Shown here: positions 49,360 through 57,968 of the stretch, piece by piece
Layout: every line of letters starts with the position of its first letter
How positions within the stretch are numbered: the first letter of the stretch is position 1
Assembly: GCA_039793685.1 (NCBI GenBank)
Contig: JBDRAL010000078.1
Location: 1-64,000 of the forward strand
From: JAAFHI01 sp039793685
GTDB taxonomy: Bacteria; Acidobacteriota; Blastocatellia; Chloracidobacteriales; Chloracidobacteriaceae
Direction: 5' to 3'
DNA: 64,000 nt
Made by a program: the position numbers and the translations under genes
The notes under the pieces: model-generated
The model's input: the letters and a program-made list of their open reading frames with translations, nothing else
Databases searched by the model: none
What the model was told of the DNA's origin: nothing

Positions 49360-50565
49360 ATGAACGTTGCCATCATCGGTTCCGGCCCGGCCGGTTCGCA
49401 TCTCGCCCACACGCTCGCGTCCGCCGGTGCGCGGGTTCGCCTCTACGACATGCATCGCGGCGCGTGGGAAAAACCCTGCGGCGGCGGCATCACCGCCAAA
49501 GCATTGCGCCAGTTCGGTTTTCTGCTTGAACAGGACGCGGCGTTTCCCCGCCAGGAAATCGACGAAATCGAAATTCTCTCGCCGCGCGGGCGGGCGGTGA
49601 CGTTCCCGCTCGCCGACGCGCCGTTCCGCATCTTTTCGAGAAAGAACCTCAACGGCCTGCTCCTCGCGCGGGCGCAGGGCGCGGGCGCGGAATTCGTGCC
49701 GCGCCGGGTGACGAACTTCGCGCCCGACGGGGACGGCTGGAGCGTCGAGGCCGACGGCGACCGCTGGCGGGCCGATTTTCTGGTCGGCGCGGATGGCTGC
49801 ACGAGCGGCACGCGCCGACAACTCGTCGGACGCCTGCCCGATGAAGATCAGGCGATGTGCTGCGGGTACTACATTTCCGCCCCCGGCGTCCGGCGCGCGG
49901 TGGTGGCGTTCCCGAAGAATTTCAGCGGCTACGTCTGGGCCTTTCCGCGTCCGGACCACGTTTCCTACGGCATCATCAATCAGTGCGGCGAATATCCGCT
50001 GGCGGATTTGTGGAAGGAACTCGACGCTTTCACCCGCTGGCATCTCGGACGGGAATTGCCGACGGACCGCGTGAAGTACGCCGCGCGGGTCCCGATGCTT
50101 CGGAAAAAATCGTGGAAGACGAACCGTGTCACGGGAAAGAACTGGGCGCTGGTCGGCGACGCCGCCGGGTTCGTCGATCCGATTACCGGCGAGGGGATTT
50201 ACTACGCGCTGCAATCGGCGCACCTGCTCGGCGAAGCGTTGACGCGGCACGCACCCGCCGACTATGACCGGCTGTGGCGGAAAGAGTTTGAAGCCGATCT
50301 GACGGAAGCCTCGCGGCGGCTGCCGAAGTTTTATCGTGGCTCGATGCTCGGCGCGCCGGTCATCGACCGCGTCCTTCAGCTTTCCGGCAAGCACGGCGGC
50401 GTGGTGGACATCATGTCGCAGGCGCTCGCCGGCGACGTGGATTACGTCACGATGAAAGGCCGCGTCTTAAAAAGCATGATCAAGCCCGCGAACTGGTTCG
50501 GGAAAAAGCTGGAAGTCCGCGAAAACGTCTATCTCGGCGGATCGAATGGCTCAACCGTTCTTTAA
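49360..50565 (+). CDS. Geranylgeranyl reductase-family FAD enzyme
   Basis: A 401-aa flavoprotein. N-terminal GxGxxG: VAIIGSGPAGSHLAHTLASA; the family's KPCGGGITAKAL motif; DFLVGADGCTSGTRRQL; FAD-binding LVGDAAGFVDPITGEGIYYA. Reduces isoprenoid double bonds in lipids, menaquinone tails or similar substrates. The 3' end overlaps the convergent gene by 15 nt. Confidence 0.9.
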   Translation: MNVAIIGSGPAGSHLAHTLASAGARVRLYDMHRGAWEKPCGGGITAKALRQFGFLLEQDAAFPRQEIDEIEILSPRGRAVTFPLADAPFRIFSRKNLNGLLLARAQGAGAEFVPRRVTNFAPDGDGWSVEADGDRWRADFLVGADGCTSGTRRQLVGRLPDEDQAMCCGYYISAPGVRRAVVAFPKNFSGYVWAFPRPDHVSYGIINQCGEYPLADLWKELDAFTRWHLGRELPTDRVKYAARVPMLRKKSWKTNRVTGKNWALVGDAAGFVDPITGEGIYYALQSAHLLGEALTRHAPADYDRLWRKEFEADLTEASRRLPKFYRGSMLGAPVIDRVLQLSGKHGGVVDIMSQALAGDVDYVTMKGRVLKSMIKPANWFGKKLEVRENVYLGGSNGSTVL

Positions 50566-51684
50566 ACGATCAGTCCATTGCCGATATTCAGCCGTGTTGA
50601 AAACTTTGGTGACCGTGATACTGGCCTTGAGCGCCGGGATCTGGCGACCGGCGCCCCAAGTTCTTTGGTATGAAGGCGTTCCAAGCACGATCACACGGGT
50701 GTCTTCGAATTTTGGAATATCGGACGGGATTCCTTCATTCCAAATCCATTTGTCGGGTGGTACGGAGCGCTTGAGTTGCTCATTCCCCTTGAGAGCGGTC
50801 CACTCATAAAAATCCCAGACTCCCTCACAGTATGGTTGTGGTGATTTGGATTTATCTCCCTTGAGCATGGCAACGGTTTCTGGATGAGGGCGTTTTCCGG
50901 CAATGCCCCAAGCTGGCCCGGTTGATTTGAACCAGCCTGTTTTTTCAAGAATCAGCGCATCCGCAAGCAACGTGTGAAGTTGAAAATTGTCTGTAATGCC
51001 GTCGAGAACAATTTCAAATCCCTGTTCTGTCATTGGGTGAAGAACGACAATCCGCTCTTTATCGAGCAGTTTCAGAAGATTACGGACGAAGGGGATCTTG
51101 TATTCCTCGGTCAGTTTCACAAGGCCGGAATCTGCTTGGGCATTTTGGCGGAGATCATGATCGCGTGAAAGAATAGCGACGACCGGCAATATCCAACTCT
51201 CAAGACCGGCGAGTGTTTGTGGTAAACGGCGGTCACGCAACCAGAATTCCTGTGCCTTCACTTCGGTCACGAAGCGGTCTTCCACCCAATATCCTCCTTC
51301 GTCATCTTCCGGTTCCTCTTCGGTTGCGGGGATTTCGTCTCGGATGAGGGAAACAAATGACCCGTAGAGTTCAAGCATATTGCCGAATTCAAGAAGTATC
51401 TCGCGGCCGACAATGCCCGTCGGCAGACCTCGTTCAACAAAGACACCAAGCAAAAGCGCGATTTGGCCGCTGACTTGAGGGTCGGGCAGTTGAAGTAACG
51501 GACGGAGTCGCCGCGCAGCCTCGGCGCATTCCGCGGCGGATGCCGCATCAAGGCTCTCGGTGACGGCCAGGGTTAAAGGTTGTGTTTGAACCAATGTGTC
51601 AAACCAGATTTCAGGTTCTTCAGCATCCGCAATGGTTCGAACGTGTCGTTCCAGGGCTTCGACCGCCTCGGCTATCTTGATCAT
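50551..51684 (-). CDS. Hypothetical protein, 377 aa, lower GC
   Basis: Start at 51684 (MIKIAEAVEALERHV). Soluble, with an acidic loop (EEEPEDDEGGYWVED), a helical LITEEYKIPFVR-type region and a C-terminal DTRVIVLGTPSYQRTWGAGR. GC is visibly lower than in the flanking enzymes. The family is unfamiliar to me. It converges on, and overlaps by 15 nt, the preceding oxidoreductase gene. Confidence 0.6.
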   Translation of the reverse strand: MIKIAEAVEALERHVRTIADAEEPEIWFDTLVQTQPLTLAVTESLDAASAAECAEAARRLRPLLQLPDPQVSGQIALLLGVFVERGLPTGIVGREILLEFGNMLELYGSFVSLIRDEIPATEEEPEDDEGGYWVEDRFVTEVKAQEFWLRDRRLPQTLAGLESWILPVVAILSRDHDLRQNAQADSGLVKLTEEYKIPFVRNLLKLLDKERIVVLHPMTEQGFEIVLDGITDNFQLHTLLADALILEKTGWFKSTGPAWGIAGKRPHPETVAMLKGDKSKSPQPYCEGVWDFYEWTALKGNEQLKRSVPPDKWIWNEGIPSDIPKFEDTRVIVLGTPSYQRTWGAGRQIPALKASITVTKVFNTAEYRQWTDRLKNG

Positions 51685-51950
51685 GAGAAACTCTTGGGAT
51701 GGATTCGGGGAAGTATCGCAAGATGTTTGGAGACTGGCGAATTCGGCAATGTTTTTCAAGTCTTCTTTTTTTGAGCTTCAAGGATTTCCCTTCTGTCCAT
51801 GTTCTCATTCGATGGAGAGTAAGGAGCTTCGTTTGATACCTCCGGAAGTATTGTCGTGGCGTGTTCAGGCTATGGTTCTTGCTTGAATCTTCGCGAACGG
51901 GGTAGCATCCACGCTTATCTTTTTATCTTTCGCGGAACTTATTTCTTTTT
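51685..51950. other. Divergent intergenic region before fabF
   Basis: A 266-bp gap between divergent genes. AT-rich stretches near 51905-51945 probably hold the fabF promoter; no clear consensus boxes or Shine-Dalgarno are seen. Confidence 0.35.
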
Positions 51951-53213
51951 ATGGAAAACACGGTGAACTGGAAACGGCGGGTGGTGGTCACGGGAATCGG
52001 ACTCGTCACGCCCATCGGCAATACGCGGGAAGAAAACTGGGAAGGTCTGATGGCGGGCCGCTCGGGCGCGGGGCCGATTACGCACTTCGACGCGACGGGC
52101 TTTGACGTCCGTTTTGCCGCGGAAGTGAAGAATTTTGACGCGGGCGCTTTTTTTGAAGCGAAGGAACTCAAGCGCACCGCGCCGTACATTCACTACGCCC
52201 TCGGCGCGGCGACCGAGGCGGTGGTCGACAGCGGCCTCGACTTCACGAAGGAAGACGCCGACCGCTGCGGGGTTTATGTCAGCAGCGGCATCGGCGGGTT
52301 CGGCGTCATCGAACGCGAACACACCAAGTTTTTGAAGGACGGCCCGCGTCATATTTCGCCCTACTTCATGATTTCGTTCCTCGTGAACATGGCGTCGGGT
52401 CACATTTCGCACCGCTGGGGATTGAAGGGACCGAACTCGGCGACCGCGACGGCCTGCGCGGCGAGCGTGCATGCCATCGGTGATGCGTTCCGGCTGATTC
52501 AGGAAGGCGACGCCGACGTGATGATTTGCGGTGGGACGGAAGGCGCGATTACGCCGATGGGCGTCGGCGGGTTCGCGGCGGCCAAGGCGATGTCCACGCG
52601 CAACGACGATCCGCTGCATGCGTCGCGTCCGTTTGAAGCGAGCCGGGACGGTTTTCTGCTCGGCGAAGGTTCGGGCGTGATGGTCATTGAAGAATATGAA
52701 CGGGCGGTGGCGCGCGGGGCGAAGATTTACGCCGAACTCGTCGGCTACGGGATGAGCGGCGACGCGCATCACATCACCGCGCCCGCGCCGAACGGCGACG
52801 GCGTCTACCGGATGATCCGGGCCACGCTCGCCGACGCGGGCATCACGCCGGAGCAGGTTGACTACATCAACGCGCACGGGACCTCGACGCCCTACAACGA
52901 CAAGTTCGAAACCATCGCCATCAAGCGGGCGTTTGAAGATCACGCCTACAAGCTGGCGGTGAGTTCCACGAAATCCATGACTGGTCACACGCTCGGCGCG
53001 GCGGGCGGCATTGAAGCCTGCTTCAGCGCGCTGGCGGTCGAACGCCAGACCATGCCGCCGACCATCAACTATGAAACGCCCGACCCGGAATGCGACCTCG
53101 ATTACGTTCCGAACACGCCGCGGCAGGGGAAAATCGAGTACGCCCTGTCGAACGCCTCCGGCTTCGGCGGGACCAACGGCGGCCTGATCTTCAAGCGGCA
53201 CGCGGCGAACTGA
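51951..53213 (+). CDS. fabF: Beta-ketoacyl-ACP synthase II
   Basis: A 420-aa condensing enzyme. VVVTGIGLVTPIGNTREENW at the start; nucleophile Cys169 in ATACAASVHAIGDAF; His309 in INAHGTSTPYND; His346 in STKSMTGHTLGAAGG; ASGFGGTNGGLIFKR at the C-terminus. Elongates fatty acids by condensing malonyl-ACP. Isolated from other fab genes here. The catalytic Cys-His-His set is complete. Confidence 0.93.
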   Translation: MENTVNWKRRVVVTGIGLVTPIGNTREENWEGLMAGRSGAGPITHFDATGFDVRFAAEVKNFDAGAFFEAKELKRTAPYIHYALGAATEAVVDSGLDFTKEDADRCGVYVSSGIGGFGVIEREHTKFLKDGPRHISPYFMISFLVNMASGHISHRWGLKGPNSATATACAASVHAIGDAFRLIQEGDADVMICGGTEGAITPMGVGGFAAAKAMSTRNDDPLHASRPFEASRDGFLLGEGSGVMVIEEYERAVARGAKIYAELVGYGMSGDAHHITAPAPNGDGVYRMIRATLADAGITPEQVDYINAHGTSTPYNDKFETIAIKRAFEDHAYKLAVSSTKSMTGHTLGAAGGIEACFSALAVERQTMPPTINYETPDPECDLDYVPNTPRQGKIEYALSNASGFGGTNGGLIFKRHAAN

Positions 53214-53234
53214 ACCGTCGCGAAGGAGAAATTC

Positions 53235-53270
53235 AAACGGGCGCGTGTCGGTTTCGATGCGCGCCCGTTT
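53235..53270. terminator. Hairpin terminator after fabF
   Basis: AAACGGGCGCG and CGCGCCCGTTT form an 11-bp stem 21 nt after the stop, followed by GAGTTTTG. Confidence 0.65.
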
Positions 53271-53330
53271 GAGTTTTGCCAACCCGATTTCCGGTTTCTC
53301 CGGGCTTTCCCGAATGAAAGGAATCCACGA

Positions 53331-53810
53331 ATGATGAAGCGCCCCTTGTTCTTTCTTGTTTGCCTGGTCTGGTGTTCGGTGATGCTGTTTCCGGTCGAGG
53401 CCGCACGACGCGGGTCCCCGCGCGAAAAGGTGGAGGCGGCAATGCGGGAATACGCCCGTCTGCTCAAGTCGGGAACTCCGGATGAAGTCGCCGCGATGTA
53501 CGTTCCCGACGGGCAACTTCTGGAACCCGGAATGGAGGCGCTCAAGGGCAGGCGGGCCATCCGGGATTTTCTCGAACCGCTGGCCAAATTGTTCGTGGTG
53601 GAAGCCGCGGCGATGGATTCCGACGACGTTGAAATTCACGGTTCGACGGCGATCCAGTGGGGACGTTACACCCAGACCGCCGGTGAGAAGGGCAAGCCGC
53701 CGATGCATCTTTTCGGTCGCTATGTGGCCGTCTGGCGGCGACAGTCGAACGGAGACTGGAAGATTGCGCGGTTGATCGTTCAGCCGTCGCCGACCGAATT
53801 GAAACCCTGA
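53331..53810 (+). CDS. Secreted NTF2-like (SnoaL/DUF4440) protein
   Basis: A 159-aa protein with a signal peptide (FFLVCLVWCSVMLFPVEA). Domain from about 30: REKVEAAMREYARLLKSGTP, EVAAMYVPDGQLLEPGMEAL, KGRRAIRDFLEPL, YVAVWRRQSNGDWKIARLIV. Typical secreted DUF4440 cone fold; ligand unknown. Confidence 0.85.
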   Translation: MMKRPLFFLVCLVWCSVMLFPVEAARRGSPREKVEAAMREYARLLKSGTPDEVAAMYVPDGQLLEPGMEALKGRRAIRDFLEPLAKLFVVEAAAMDSDDVEIHGSTAIQWGRYTQTAGEKGKPPMHLFGRYVAVWRRQSNGDWKIARLIVQPSPTELKP

Positions 53811-53944
53811 CGCGGAACCATTGCCCGGATCGGGCGTCTCGTTTCCATCGAAACGGTGAACATTCGGGGAACCGATTCCACGGTTGCGCGCGTAAAGGTC
53901 TTGAACGAAAAACACAGTCAAATCACAGGGGAGGACGTTTCAAC

Positions 53945-54349
53945 GTGTCCAGCACCAGAGCCAAAATCCGGGCGGGATTCCGGATCTTTCAGGGATTGGT
54001 CTACATCGGGGCGGGTTTGAATCACTTCATCACGCCGAGTTTCTACCACCGGATCATGCCGCCCTACATGCCGGCCCATTCGCTTCTCATCAACATCAGC
54101 GGCGTCGCGGAAATCATCCTTGGCGCAATGCTCATCATTCCGAAAACGACCAAACTCGGGGCCTGGGGGCTGATTGCCCTTCTGATCGCGGTCTGGCCGG
54201 CCAACATTCACATGGCGCTCAACCCGGCTCAGTTCGCCGACCTCGGCGGTCCGGTCTTTTTATGGATTCGGGCAGCCGTGATGCAGATCGGGCTGATGCT
54301 CTGGGCCTACGGTTTCACCCACACGTTTCCCGACGAGAAAAAAGCATGA
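53945..54349 (+). CDS. DoxX-like membrane protein
   Basis: A 134-aa protein from a GTG start with GGGGAGGA upstream. Four helices; the DoxX-like opening FQGLVYIGAGLNHFITPSFY and PPYMPAHSLLINISGVAEII. Function uncertain (DoxX relatives affect redox homeostasis). Overlaps the next gene by 4 nt. Confidence 0.85.
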   Translation: MSSTRAKIRAGFRIFQGLVYIGAGLNHFITPSFYHRIMPPYMPAHSLLINISGVAEIILGAMLIIPKTTKLGAWGLIALLIAVWPANIHMALNPAQFADLGGPVFLWIRAAVMQIGLMLWAYGFTHTFPDEKKA

Positions 54350-55023
54350 AGAAGTACGCGACGGCTCTGATGTTTCCGGTGGCGGTCGGCTGGTGCGTGG
54401 CGTTGTTTGCCGCGCGCGTGGCCGCCACCGGCACGCCGCATTTCGGTTTCCTGCTGTGGAATCTCTTTCTGGCGCTCGTCCCGCTCGGGTTGAGCATCGC
54501 GCTCGCGCGGGTGAAGGACCGTCGGCTCGGGCTGGCGGTCGCCGCCGGGTGGCTGCTGTTTTTCCCGAACGCGCCCTACATGCTGACCGATTTGATTCAT
54601 CTGAAGCAGAAGGACGGCGTGCCGCTCTGGTTCGACCTGATTCTGCTGCTGTCGTTCGCGCTCGTGGCGCTCGCCTGCGGCCTGCATTCGCTGCGTGGCG
54701 TGCATCTGTGGTTTGAACGGACGTTTTCGCCGCTCGTCGGCTGGGCGGCGGTGCTGTTTTCGCTCGGGCTGACCGGCTTCGGCATCTATCTGGGCCGGTT
54801 TCCGCGCTGGAACAGTTGGGATGTCGTCGGGCGTCCCGGCGAACTTCTGGCGGACATCGCCGACCGGTTTCTGAACCCGTTCTCGCATCCGCGGACGTGG
54901 GCCTTCACCATCGGGTTTTCCGGTCTGCTCACGCTGATCTATCTGATGTGGCTGATGAATGAACCGGAAACGGCGACCCGTCGGGGAACCGGCCCCCTGA
55001 CGGACAACCATTTTCAGGCGTGA
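54346..55023 (+). CDS. DUF1361 membrane protein
   Basis: A 225-aa protein starting in the ATGA overlap. Six or seven helices; characteristic LLWNLFLALVPLGLSIALAR, LLFFPNAPYMLTDLIHL and FGIYLGRFPRWNSWDVV. Family function unknown. Middle gene of a coupled DoxX-DUF1361-MOSC operon. Confidence 0.88.
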   Translation: MKKYATALMFPVAVGWCVALFAARVAATGTPHFGFLLWNLFLALVPLGLSIALARVKDRRLGLAVAAGWLLFFPNAPYMLTDLIHLKQKDGVPLWFDLILLLSFALVALACGLHSLRGVHLWFERTFSPLVGWAAVLFSLGLTGFGIYLGRFPRWNSWDVVGRPGELLADIADRFLNPFSHPRTWAFTIGFSGLLTLIYLMWLMNEPETATRRGTGPLTDNHFQA

Positions 55024-55739
55024 ATGTCATGAAAATTGAAATCGGTCGGATCAACGAGCTTTTTCGTTACCCGGTCAAGTCGATGGCCGGGGAATCGGTC
55101 GCGGAGGCCCAGCTCGGATGGCACGGCGTCGAGGGTGACCGGCGCTTCGCGCTCCATCGTAAAGGGGATACGGGCGGATTTCCGTGGCTGACGGCGGGAC
55201 GCCTGCCGGAGCTTCTGCTGTACCGCCCGTTCGGCGGCAGCAACGGCGAGCCGACGCACATCCGCACGCCGTCCGGCGACGAGTACGAACTTTACGATCC
55301 GGCGCTGGCGGCTGAAATCTCAGAGCGTTTCGGCAGCGAGGTCGAACTGATGCGGTTGAAGCACGGCATCTTCGACGAAGGGCAGGTCTCGGCCATCGCG
55401 CTCGCCACGATTCGACATATCGAGGCCGAATCGGGCATTCCGCTCGACATCCGCCGGTTTCGTCCGAACATCGCCATCGAAACCGTTTCAGGGATGGCCT
55501 TCGGCGAAAACGATTGGGAAGGCGGGACACTGACGTTCGAGGATTCCGAGGCGGCGGTCGCCGTCACGATGCGCGACCTGCGATGCTCGATGATCAATCT
55601 CGACCCCGACACGGTCGAAAGTTCCCCACAGGTCCTGAAAACCGTTGGTCGCCTGAACAAGGCCGACGCCGGTGTTTACGGCACGGTCGTCCGGGCGGGG
55701 GCGCTCCGCGTGGGACAGACGGTGTGGTTGCAGCGGTAG
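55020..55739 (+). CDS. MOSC-domain protein
   Basis: A 239-aa protein from GTG (or ATG nine nt later), overlapping the preceding stop. N-terminal MOSC beta-barrel INELFRYPVKSMAGESVAEA; GVEGDRRFALH; core RFRPNIAIETVSGMAFGEND; conserved Cys in MRDLRCSMINLDPDT. A molybdenum-cofactor-binding sulfur-carrier fold, as in mARC-like proteins, but lacking a ferredoxin domain. Confidence 0.9.
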   Translation: MNVMKIEIGRINELFRYPVKSMAGESVAEAQLGWHGVEGDRRFALHRKGDTGGFPWLTAGRLPELLLYRPFGGSNGEPTHIRTPSGDEYELYDPALAAEISERFGSEVELMRLKHGIFDEGQVSAIALATIRHIEAESGIPLDIRRFRPNIAIETVSGMAFGENDWEGGTLTFEDSEAAVAVTMRDLRCSMINLDPDTVESSPQVLKTVGRLNKADAGVYGTVVRAGALRVGQTVWLQR

Positions 55740-55775
55740 CGACGGCGTTTCCGTCAAACCGGCGGATGGTCAACG

Positions 55776-55976
55776 TTATTTCGGGGAAACGGACGGCGAA
55801 CGACGTGCCGCTCGCTTTTTCCCCTGAGGAATGATGGTGGCCCGTTTCATTTGCTTGTGAAGTTCCTGAAGCTGACCCACGATTTTCAGCTTCTCGCTGA
55901 ACGGCAACGCCGCCAGGCGAAGACGTTCAGCCTTCTTGGCTTTCCAGATAGAATCGATTTTTGGAAAGTTTCTCAT
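55776..55976 (-). CDS. Small basic protein coupled to nucleotidyltransferase gene
   Basis: A 66-aa protein from ATG at 55976 (MRNFPKIDSIWKAKKAERLR), overlapping the upstream stop by 4 nt. Helical and very basic: LAALPFSEKLKIVGQLQELH, then KKRAARRSPS. Longer frame starts are noncoding. I infer it is the partner of the nucleotidyltransferase. Confidence 0.6.
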   Translation of the reverse strand: MRNFPKIDSIWKAKKAERLRLAALPFSEKLKIVGQLQELHKQMKRATIIPQGKKRAARRSPSVSPK

Positions 55977-56488
55977 GAGGTGAACCTTTTCTCGTTGGCC
56001 GTCCATTTTTCCCAAAGTCCATGTCGTTTCAGTACTGCGTTGAGCGCGCGTTTGTTCACAGCCTTGCACTCAAGGAACATGGCGATTCTGAGATAATCCT
56101 TGGGCCGTCCGACTTTCAGCATCATTGAAACCAGATGCTCTGGCTTAATAATACGGGTCGGGATCCCCTCAAAGTCAATCGCTTGAGACATTTCGACCGC
56201 TTCATTGGAGAGATCATCAAAAACCGGAAGAAACTGGACCGGGACATCTCCAATTAAAAGAAACTCGTGGCTCGGTTTATGTCCTCTTTGCTGAAGATAC
56301 TCATAAATTTCACTGAGAGGCATCAGGCTATTCCACGTTGGTTTTAGATGAACAAAAATGTCGAGGTCGGCGGTAAAAAAGGGTTCAACGTAGTAAATCG
56401 CCGCGATGGCGCCGCCGATGGCGTAATCAAGAATAACCCCATCGGCAACCATCCCATTGATAACCTCCAGCGCGTTTCTTACTTGCAT
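55973..56488 (-). CDS. AbiEii/MNT-like nucleotidyltransferase
   Basis: A 171-aa protein with the polymerase-beta-like signature GGAIAAIYYVEPFFTADLDI (GG...DxD) and a helical C-terminus (IKPEHLVSMMLKVGRPKDYL). Similar domains occur in AbiEii-type toxins and in minimal nucleotidyltransferase antitoxins. GC is lower than surroundings. Coupled to a small basic gene, giving a two-gene unit that could be defence- or TA-related. Confidence 0.75.
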   Translation of the reverse strand: MQVRNALEVINGMVADGVILDYAIGGAIAAIYYVEPFFTADLDIFVHLKPTWNSLMPLSEIYEYLQQRGHKPSHEFLLIGDVPVQFLPVFDDLSNEAVEMSQAIDFEGIPTRIIKPEHLVSMMLKVGRPKDYLRIAMFLECKAVNKRALNAVLKRHGLWEKWTANEKRFTS

Positions 56489-56503
56489 GGCTGAGGAAAG
56501 TGC

Positions 56504-57919
56504 TTACAACTTGATGTTGTAGGTCTTGATCTTGCTGTTGAGCGTCGTGGCGTTGAGGCCGAGCAGCTTCGACGCGCGGCTCTGATGGTTGTTGGTGAGA
56601 TCGAGCGCCTTGCGAATGAGCGCCACCTCGAAGCGGGCGACTTCCTCGTAAAACGCGATGCCGTTGGCGATGTCGAGCCGGTTGAGGTCGGTCGGCGCGG
56701 TGTCCGCCGTGCCGTAGGTTCCGTCGCGCCGTTCGGGATTCAGAATCTCGTCGCGCAGGCATTCCATCGTCAGTTCATTGGTACGCGAGATGACCACGGC
56801 GCGCTCGATGGTGTTTTCGAGTTCGCGCACGTTCCCCGGCCAGGCGTAGGTTTCAAGCAGCGAAAGAATGTCGGGATTGATTTCTTCCGACAATGAACGA
56901 TCGTTTTCCGCGTTGTACTTCCGGATGAAATGCTTCGCCAGCGGCAGAATGTCTTCCGGACGTTCCCGCAACGACGGCAGGTGAATGGTGATGACGTTCA
57001 GCCGGTAGAACAAATCCTCGCGGAACTTCGACTCCGCCACCGCCTGCTTCAAATCCACGTTGGTCGCCGCGATGATGCGGACATCCACTTTCTTCGGCGT
57101 CGTGTCGCCGAGCGGCGTGAACTCGCGTTCCTGAATCACGCGCAGCAGCTTGCTCTGGGTTTCGAGCGGCAGGTTGCCGATTTCATCCAGAAAGATGCTG
57201 CCCCCGTCGGCGACTTCGAACAGCCCCTTCTTCGCGGTGAAGGCGCTCGTGAACGCCCCGCGCAGGTGGCCGAACAGCTCGCTTTCAAGCAGTTCCGACG
57301 GGATGTTGCCGCAGTTGACCGTCACGAACTGCCCGGTCGTCGCGCGAGGACTCGAAAAATGGATCGCCCGCGCGATGAGTTCCTTGCCCGTGCCCGATTC
57401 GCCCTGAATGAGAATGGTCGTCCGCGCCGGCGCGACCTGCTCGACGAGGCCGAGAATGTCGTGCATCCGCGCGCTGCGGGCGATGATGCCGCGCCGGTCG
57501 CCGCTCTGCTTGAGGGTACGCCGCAGTTGCGCGTGTTCCTCGTCCTTGCGCCGACGCTCCACGCCCGCTTCGACCGTGGTCAGAATCTGCGCGTTTTCAA
57601 ACGGCTTGCGGACGCAGTTGAACGCGCCCATCTGCCACGCCGACACCGCCGTTTCAAACGTGGCATAGGCCGTGATCATGATGACCACCGCCCCCGGATC
57701 GTGCTGGAGCAGCGCGCCGAGCGTCGCGATGCCACCCATGCCGGGCATTGAAACGTCGAGCAGAACGACATCGAACGTCCCGCGCTGGTAGAGGTCGAGG
57801 CCCTCCTCGCCGGTGCGGGCGAGCTTGACGTTGTAGCCCTCGCCCGACAGCAGCGTTTCGAGGACGTCCCGCATGATTTCTTCGTCATCAACGATGAGTA
57901 CGTTGCCTTTTTTCGCCAT
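56504..57919 (-). CDS. NtrC-type sigma-54 response regulator
   Basis: A 471-aa protein; start at 57919 with AAAGGAT upstream. Receiver domain 6-118 with D11, D12, phospho-acceptor D55 (VVLLDVSMPG) and K105. AAA+ domain about 145-370 with Walker A GESGTGKE (173-180), Walker B SIFLDEIG (241-248), and the sigma-54 loop which here reads GAFTSA (221-226) in place of GAFTGA. C-terminal Fis-type helix-turn-helix (FEVALIRKALDLTNNHQSRA). No adjacent histidine kinase, so an orphan. Confidence 0.93.
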   Translation of the reverse strand: MAKKGNVLIVDDEEIMRDVLETLLSGEGYNVKLARTGEEGLDLYQRGTFDVVLLDVSMPGMGGIATLGALLQHDPGAVVIMITAYATFETAVSAWQMGAFNCVRKPFENAQILTTVEAGVERRRKDEEHAQLRRTLKQSGDRRGIIARSARMHDILGLVEQVAPARTTILIQGESGTGKELIARAIHFSSPRATTGQFVTVNCGNIPSELLESELFGHLRGAFTSAFTAKKGLFEVADGGSIFLDEIGNLPLETQSKLLRVIQEREFTPLGDTTPKKVDVRIIAATNVDLKQAVAESKFREDLFYRLNVITIHLPSLRERPEDILPLAKHFIRKYNAENDRSLSEEINPDILSLLETYAWPGNVRELENTIERAVVISRTNELTMECLRDEILNPERRDGTYGTADTAPTDLNRLDIANGIAFYEEVARFEVALIRKALDLTNNHQSRASKLLGLNATTLNSKIKTYNIKL

Positions 57920-57968
57920 ATCCTTTAACCGATGCTCCGTCCGGGCGAGCCGCGCACGCGGTGAGCCG

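Noticed and set aside
51939..53921. 660-aa minus-strand frame across fabF
   Set aside because: fabF has all catalytic residues on the plus strand; the antisense frame is His/Arg-rich noise.
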